Assembly: GCA_031655335.1 (NCBI GenBank)
Contig: CP134226.1
Location: 1-64,000, forward strand
DNA length: 64,000 bases
Source: Thalassospiraceae bacterium LMO-SO8
GTDB lineage: Bacteria; Pseudomonadota; Alphaproteobacteria; Rhodospirillales; Casp-alpha2
Direction of reading: 5' to 3'
Shown piece by piece: positions 60,290 through 64,000 of the stretch. The notes under the pieces are model-generated. The model was given only the letters and a program-made list of their open reading frames with translations, did not search any database and had not been told where the DNA came from. Position 1 is the stretch's first letter. Every line of letters starts with the position of its first letter. The position numbers and the translations under genes were made by a program.

Positions 60290-60871
60290 GTGATAAAGAC
60301 CATCCATGCCATTGAAGAACTGAGCATCTGGGTCGGGCGCACCTTCGGTTGGTGCATCCTGATCCTCACCCTGTCCGTCGCCTACGAAGTCTTCGTCCGT
60401 TATGTCCTGAATGCCCCGACCGTCTGGGCCTTCGACATGATGGTGCAGATGTACGGCGCCCTGTTCCTGATGGCCGGGCCATATGCCCTTGCCCAGGACA
60501 CCCATGTGCGGGCGGATGTGGTCTATCGCCTGCTTTCGGTCCGCTGGCAGGCGCGCATCGATTTGATTTTGTACTTTTGCTTCTTTTTCCCGGGCATGCT
60601 GGCCCTGGCCTGGTACGGCGCGGAAATCGCCGCCGATTCATGGCGTTACAAGGAAGTCAGCTGGAACAGCCCGGCCCGCATTCAAATCTATTTCTTCAAG
60701 ACCCTGATCCCGCTGGCCGCCGGCCTGTTCATCATTCAGGGCATCGCCGAATGCATGCGCTGTTATCTTGCGATCAAGTCGGGCCGTTGGCTGCCGCGTC
60801 TCAAGGACGCCCAGGAAACCGAAGACATCTTGCTGCAACAGCAGGCCGCGGCCGCCAAGGCACAAGCCTGA
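60290..60871 (+). CDS. TRAP transporter small permease DctQ family
   Basis: The 193-residue protein has four membrane helices (for example WCILILTLSVAYEVFVRYVLNAPT, MMVQMYGALFLMAGPYAL, LILYFCFFFPGMLALAWYG, TLIPLAAGLFIIQG), with HVRADVVYRLLSVRWQARIDL between, the DctQ signature. The C-terminal 25 residues are a glutamine/alanine-rich tail. It partners the large permease and follows the DctP gene by 106 bases. Confidence 0.93.
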   Translation: MIKTIHAIEELSIWVGRTFGWCILILTLSVAYEVFVRYVLNAPTVWAFDMMVQMYGALFLMAGPYALAQDTHVRADVVYRLLSVRWQARIDLILYFCFFFPGMLALAWYGAEIAADSWRYKEVSWNSPARIQIYFFKTLIPLAAGLFIIQGIAECMRCYLAIKSGRWLPRLKDAQETEDILLQQQAAAAKAQA

Positions 60872-60920
60872 TTCTCATAATTACACACCGACGTTTTGGT
60901 GAGACGGAGCACGTTATAGA

Positions 60921-62288
60921 ATGACGAACCCCGAAGTAGCGATTTTGATGTTGTCGCTGTTCATCGTGATGGTCCTGCTCGGATTCCCGGTGGCCTTCAC
61001 CTTGCTCGCCATGGGCGTCGGCTTTGGTTATTTCGCCTACTACGAAGCTGGCAGCATCACGACCTTCAGCGACATCTTCAACAACAAGATCTTCTACCTT
61101 TTGAACCAGAACACCTATTCGGTGATGGAGAACGACACGCTGGTCGCCATCCCGCTGTTCCTGTTCATGGGCTACGTGGTCGAACGCGCCAACATCGTCA
61201 ACAAGCTGTTCTACGCGCTACAGATGGCGGCGCGGAACCTGCCGGGCTCCATGGCCATCGCGGCCCTGATCACCTGCGCCGTGTTCTCAACGGCCAGTGG
61301 GATTGTCGGCGCCGTCGTGACCCTGATGGGGCTGCTGGCGTTTCCGGCCATGGCCAAGGCGAATTATGACAAGAGCTTCGCATCCGGCGTGATCTGCGCC
61401 GGCGGCACGCTGGGGATTTTGATCCCGCCGTCGATCATGCTGATCGTCTATGCGGCGATCGCCGAACTGTCGCCGCTGCGTCTCTACGCCGCGGCGATTT
61501 TCCCCGGCTTCCTGCTCGCGGGATCCTACATTCTCTATGTCATCATCCGCGTGATGATCAATCCGTCCATCGCGCCGAAACCGCGGGCCGAAGACGTGCC
61601 GCCCCGGCATGTCGTCTATTGGCAGCTTTTGACGTCCTTCGTGCCGCTGACGGCGCTGATCCTGCTGGTCCTCGGATCGATCCTGGGCGGCTTGGCGACA
61701 CCGGCGGAAGCCGCCGCCATGGGGGCCTTCGGCGGCATTGTCCTGGCGGGCATATATCGCTCCCTAACGTGGCAGATGCTCAAGGAATCCGTCTACCTGA
61801 CCGCCAAGGCAACGGCCATGGTCTGCTGGTTGTTCGTCGGGTCCTGGACCTTCGCCTCGGTGTTCTCCTACCTCGGTGGGCACGAAATCATCGAACACTT
61901 CATCCTCGGCTTCAACCTGGAGCCCTGGCAGTTCCTGATTCTGGTCCAGGTGATCATCTTCCTGTTGGGCTGGCCCCTGGAATGGTCGGAAATCCTGATC
62001 ATCTTCGTGCCGATTTTCCTGCCCATGCTGAAGACCTTCGACGTCAATCCTTACTTCTTCGCCATGCTGGTTGCCCTCAACTTGCAGACGTCGTTCCTCA
62101 CCCCACCCATGGCGATGTCCGCCTATTATCTAAAAGGGGTGATGGGCAAGGCCGTCGAATTGATGGAAATTTTCAGAGGCATCATGCCGTACCTGGCCAT
62201 CGTCATTGCCGTCATGGTTTTGATGTATCAGTACCCGGGAATCGCGCTGTTCCTGCCTGATTACTTCTTCGGCAAGTACATCCCGTAA
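60921..62288 (+). CDS. TRAP transporter large permease DctM family
   Basis: The 455-residue protein has about 12 membrane helices and the DctM motifs: MENDTLVAIPLFLFMGYVVERA, GSMAIAALITCAVFSTASGIVGAVVTLMGLLAFPAM, GVICAGGTLGILIPPSIMLIVY and GGLATPAEAAAMGAFGG. It couples sodium to uptake of the bound solute. The start lies 49 bases after the DctQ gene without a strong ribosome site. Confidence 0.94.
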   Translation: MTNPEVAILMLSLFIVMVLLGFPVAFTLLAMGVGFGYFAYYEAGSITTFSDIFNNKIFYLLNQNTYSVMENDTLVAIPLFLFMGYVVERANIVNKLFYALQMAARNLPGSMAIAALITCAVFSTASGIVGAVVTLMGLLAFPAMAKANYDKSFASGVICAGGTLGILIPPSIMLIVYAAIAELSPLRLYAAAIFPGFLLAGSYILYVIIRVMINPSIAPKPRAEDVPPRHVVYWQLLTSFVPLTALILLVLGSILGGLATPAEAAAMGAFGGIVLAGIYRSLTWQMLKESVYLTAKATAMVCWLFVGSWTFASVFSYLGGHEIIEHFILGFNLEPWQFLILVQVIIFLLGWPLEWSEILIIFVPIFLPMLKTFDVNPYFFAMLVALNLQTSFLTPPMAMSAYYLKGVMGKAVELMEIFRGIMPYLAIVIAVMVLMYQYPGIALFLPDYFFGKYIP

Positions 62289-62351
62289 CGCCGGCATGAG
62301 CGAAACCAAAACAAGGACGATCCAAGCCAGGATTTCAGGAGTGAACCGATC

Positions 62352-62558
62352 ATGAGATCAAGGGTATTCGAACAATTTTGCGGCATCCTCGGCACCGCAA
62401 TGGTGGCGGCCTTCGTCCTCGGCCTCGCCTGGGGCATCTCCCACGGCTTCGCCGGGTTCTGGGGCGGGCTGCCGTTCTGGATCATCAGCCTCGGCGTCCT
62501 GGCCCTGGTCCTTTACGACCTTTGGGACTCCACCTTGAAGAAGACCACATCAGACTGA
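62352..62558 (+). CDS. Small membrane protein of the TRAP operon, 68 residues
   Basis: Two membrane helices: FCGILGTAMVAAFVLGLAWGIS and WGGLPFWIISLGVLALVLYDLW, with a short basic tail. AGGAGTGAACCGATC provides a ribosome site. It lies between the large permease and the amidase in the same direction, so it belongs to the operon. I do not recognise a family. It may be an accessory subunit of the transporter. Confidence 0.72.
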   Translation: MRSRVFEQFCGILGTAMVAAFVLGLAWGISHGFAGFWGGLPFWIISLGVLALVLYDLWDSTLKKTTSD

Positions 62559-62596
62559 ACCATCGCGGGTTTGGCATACCTTTAGGAACCGGCACC

Positions 62597-63928
62597 ATGG
62601 ATTTGGCGGATTTGGGCGCATCCCAATTGGTTGGGATGATCGAACGGGGCGAGATCACCTCCACGGAACTGGTTGAGGCCTGCCTCGCACGGATCGAGGC
62701 AAAAGAAGACGCCGTCGGCGCCTGGGCGCATCTCGACCCGGATTTCGCCCGCCGCCAGGCGGCCCATTGCGACGATGTGCATGCCAGTGGTGCTCCGACC
62801 GGACCGCTGCACGGCATTCCCGTCGGCATCAAGGACATCTTCGACACGGCCGACCTGCCCACGGAAAACGGCACCGTGCTGTCCAAGGGCCGCCTTCCCG
62901 ACGACGACAGCGCCGCCGTCCGCCTGTTGCGGGCCGCCGGCGCCGTGATCATGGGCAAGACCGTGACCACGGAACTGGCCGTCTATTCCCCGGGCAAGAC
63001 CCGCAACCCGCACGACCCGGAACGCACCCCGGGCGGGTCGTCCAGCGGTTCCGCCGCCGCCGTCGCGGCGGGCATGGTGCCCTTGGCGATCGGCTCGCAG
63101 ACCAACGGGTCCGTCATTCGCCCGGCGTCGTTCTGCGGTGTCGTCGGCTTCAAGCCGACGCACGGGCGGATTTCCCGCGCCGGCGCGTTGGCCCTGTCGC
63201 GAACCCTCGACCATGTCGGCGTGTTCGCCCGAACCCTGGAAGACGCCGCCCTGATCAGCGACTGCCTGATCGGCCACGATCCGGCCGACCCGGACACCAA
63301 GCCGGCCGCCGCCCCGCGCCTGTCGGAGATCACCCGCCAAGAGCCCCCCATCGAACCCCGGTTCGCCTTCGTCAAATCCCCCGTGTGGGACCGCGCGGAC
63401 CCGGATGCCCAGGAAGCGTTCGAAGAACTGCGTGAGTTCCTTGGCGATCAATGCGAAGAAGTCACCCTGCCCGATCCCTTCAATGGCGCCGTCGACAACC
63501 TGCGCAAGATCATGTGCGCCGATCTGGTGCGCTACCTATCCGGATACGTGGCCCGCGGCGAAGACAAGCTGAGCGATGTGCTGCGCGCCATGATCGAGGA
63601 AGGCAAGTCGGTGACGGCCGTGGATTTCAATGAATGCGTCGACATGCGGGTTCATCTGGCCGGCTGGGTGAAAAGCCTGGGCGAGGAATTCGACGCCATC
63701 CTGACCCCGGCGACCTGCGGCGAAGCCCCCAAGGGCCTGGATGCGACGGGCGACCCGGTGTTCTGCTCGACATGGTCCTATCTGGGTGTACCGGCGGTGA
63801 CCGTTCCCTTGATGCTGGGCGCCAACGGGATGCCCATCGGCGTTCAGTTGGTCAGCGCGCGAAACGATGACGGGCGCCTGCTGCGCACGGCGCGCTGGCT
63901 GGTCGAAAAGGTGGCGGCGGAAGGCTGA
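62597..63928 (+). CDS. Amidase-signature family hydrolase
   Basis: About 443 residues from the ATG following AGGAACC; the longer frame overlaps the small membrane gene. The amidase signature Ser-cisSer-Lys triad is present: K79 (GIPVGIKD), the cis-Ser in GGSSSGS (146-152) and nucleophile S172 (GSQTNGSVIRPA). Members include the Glu-tRNA amidotransferase subunit GatA, fatty-acid, nicotinamide and aryl-acyl amidases. The GatA-specific context is absent; operon position with a TRAP transporter suggests hydrolysis of an imported amide. The substrate is unknown. Seventy-two non-coding bases follow to the window end. Confidence 0.9.
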   Translation: MDLADLGASQLVGMIERGEITSTELVEACLARIEAKEDAVGAWAHLDPDFARRQAAHCDDVHASGAPTGPLHGIPVGIKDIFDTADLPTENGTVLSKGRLPDDDSAAVRLLRAAGAVIMGKTVTTELAVYSPGKTRNPHDPERTPGGSSSGSAAAVAAGMVPLAIGSQTNGSVIRPASFCGVVGFKPTHGRISRAGALALSRTLDHVGVFARTLEDAALISDCLIGHDPADPDTKPAAAPRLSEITRQEPPIEPRFAFVKSPVWDRADPDAQEAFEELREFLGDQCEEVTLPDPFNGAVDNLRKIMCADLVRYLSGYVARGEDKLSDVLRAMIEEGKSVTAVDFNECVDMRVHLAGWVKSLGEEFDAILTPATCGEAPKGLDATGDPVFCSTWSYLGVPAVTVPLMLGANGMPIGVQLVSARNDDGRLLRTARWLVEKVAAEG

Positions 63929-64000
63929 CGGGAACGCGCGTTCCCATACCTCTCTCCGCGCACCGCCCCACATCGATCCGAAATGTTTCGTTGGCGCGGG

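Noticed and set aside
1-64000. CRISPR arrays, insertion sequences, prophage genes
   Set aside because: No spaced direct repeats, transposase, integrase or phage structural gene was recognised.

Overview
The window looks like a contiguous piece of chromosome from a GC-rich alphaproteobacterium, most likely Rhodospirillales-like and probably marine or halotolerant. Evidence: the gene types and order (YfgM-like/BamB/Der, SerC-SerA with an alphaproteobacterial-type leader, alphaproteobacterial EncFtn, L-malyl-CoA/beta-methylmalyl-CoA lyase, BluB), an Irr/ICE-like and an FNR/FixK-like operator, and glycine-betaine synthesis genes (GSMT/SDMT). The genus cannot be fixed from sequence reading alone. 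I see no insertion sequence, prophage, CRISPR array, integrase, rRNA or origin; there is one tRNA (Leu, anticodon UAA). Coding density is high, and most antisense open frames are GC-driven shadows.

Layout. 1-4.2 kb: a truncated chemoreceptor, a strikingly AT-rich intergenic patch, and a class-I glutamine amidotransferase/Sel1/lipoprotein set. 4.3-7.9 kb: outer-membrane assembly and ribosome maturation genes (YfgM-like, BamB, Der). 7.9-13.3 kb: a low-oxygen/iron block with Hsp20 behind an FNR/FixK-type box, an encapsulin-type ferritin (EncFtn) behind an Irr-type box, and a five-gene tungsten-type aldehyde oxidoreductase operon (ferredoxin, AOR, FAD reductase, MoaD-like protein, unknown small protein). 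13.5-22 kb: P-loop protein, MetA, MmgE/PrpD, a GH17-GT2 beta-glucan synthase, and GSMT-SDMT. 22-31 kb: signalling (hybrid kinase, secreted sensor-like protein plus chemoreceptor, solute-binding protein plus histidine kinase). 31-34 kb: SerA/SerC.

34-37.4 kb holds the most unusual unit: a coupled operon of a CheB-type methylesterase with a degenerate receiver, an aminoglycoside/choline-kinase-fold phosphotransferase, and an enolase paralogue with two substituted active-site positions. 37.4-45 kb: a large cyclic-nucleotide-binding-domain protein, two related MarR-like regulators, an SMR exporter, an orphan protein resembling the Pycsar membrane effector, tRNA-Leu, BluB, a CinA-type domain protein, a glycine-zipper lipoprotein and a CPBP protease. 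45-54 kb: housekeeping (MutT, ArgJ, parvulin, SecA, MAPEG, AccA) and a c-di-GMP phosphodiesterase. 54-64 kb: catabolic modules, namely malyl-CoA lyase, a PLP enzyme divergent from an FCD-GntR regulator, a 2-hydroxyacid dehydrogenase, and a TRAP transporter operon with an extra small membrane protein and an amidase.

The genes suggest a motile, metabolically flexible heterotroph that meets low oxygen, iron limitation and osmotic stress and takes up organic acids through TRAP transport. All functions are read from motifs and context; no database search was possible.
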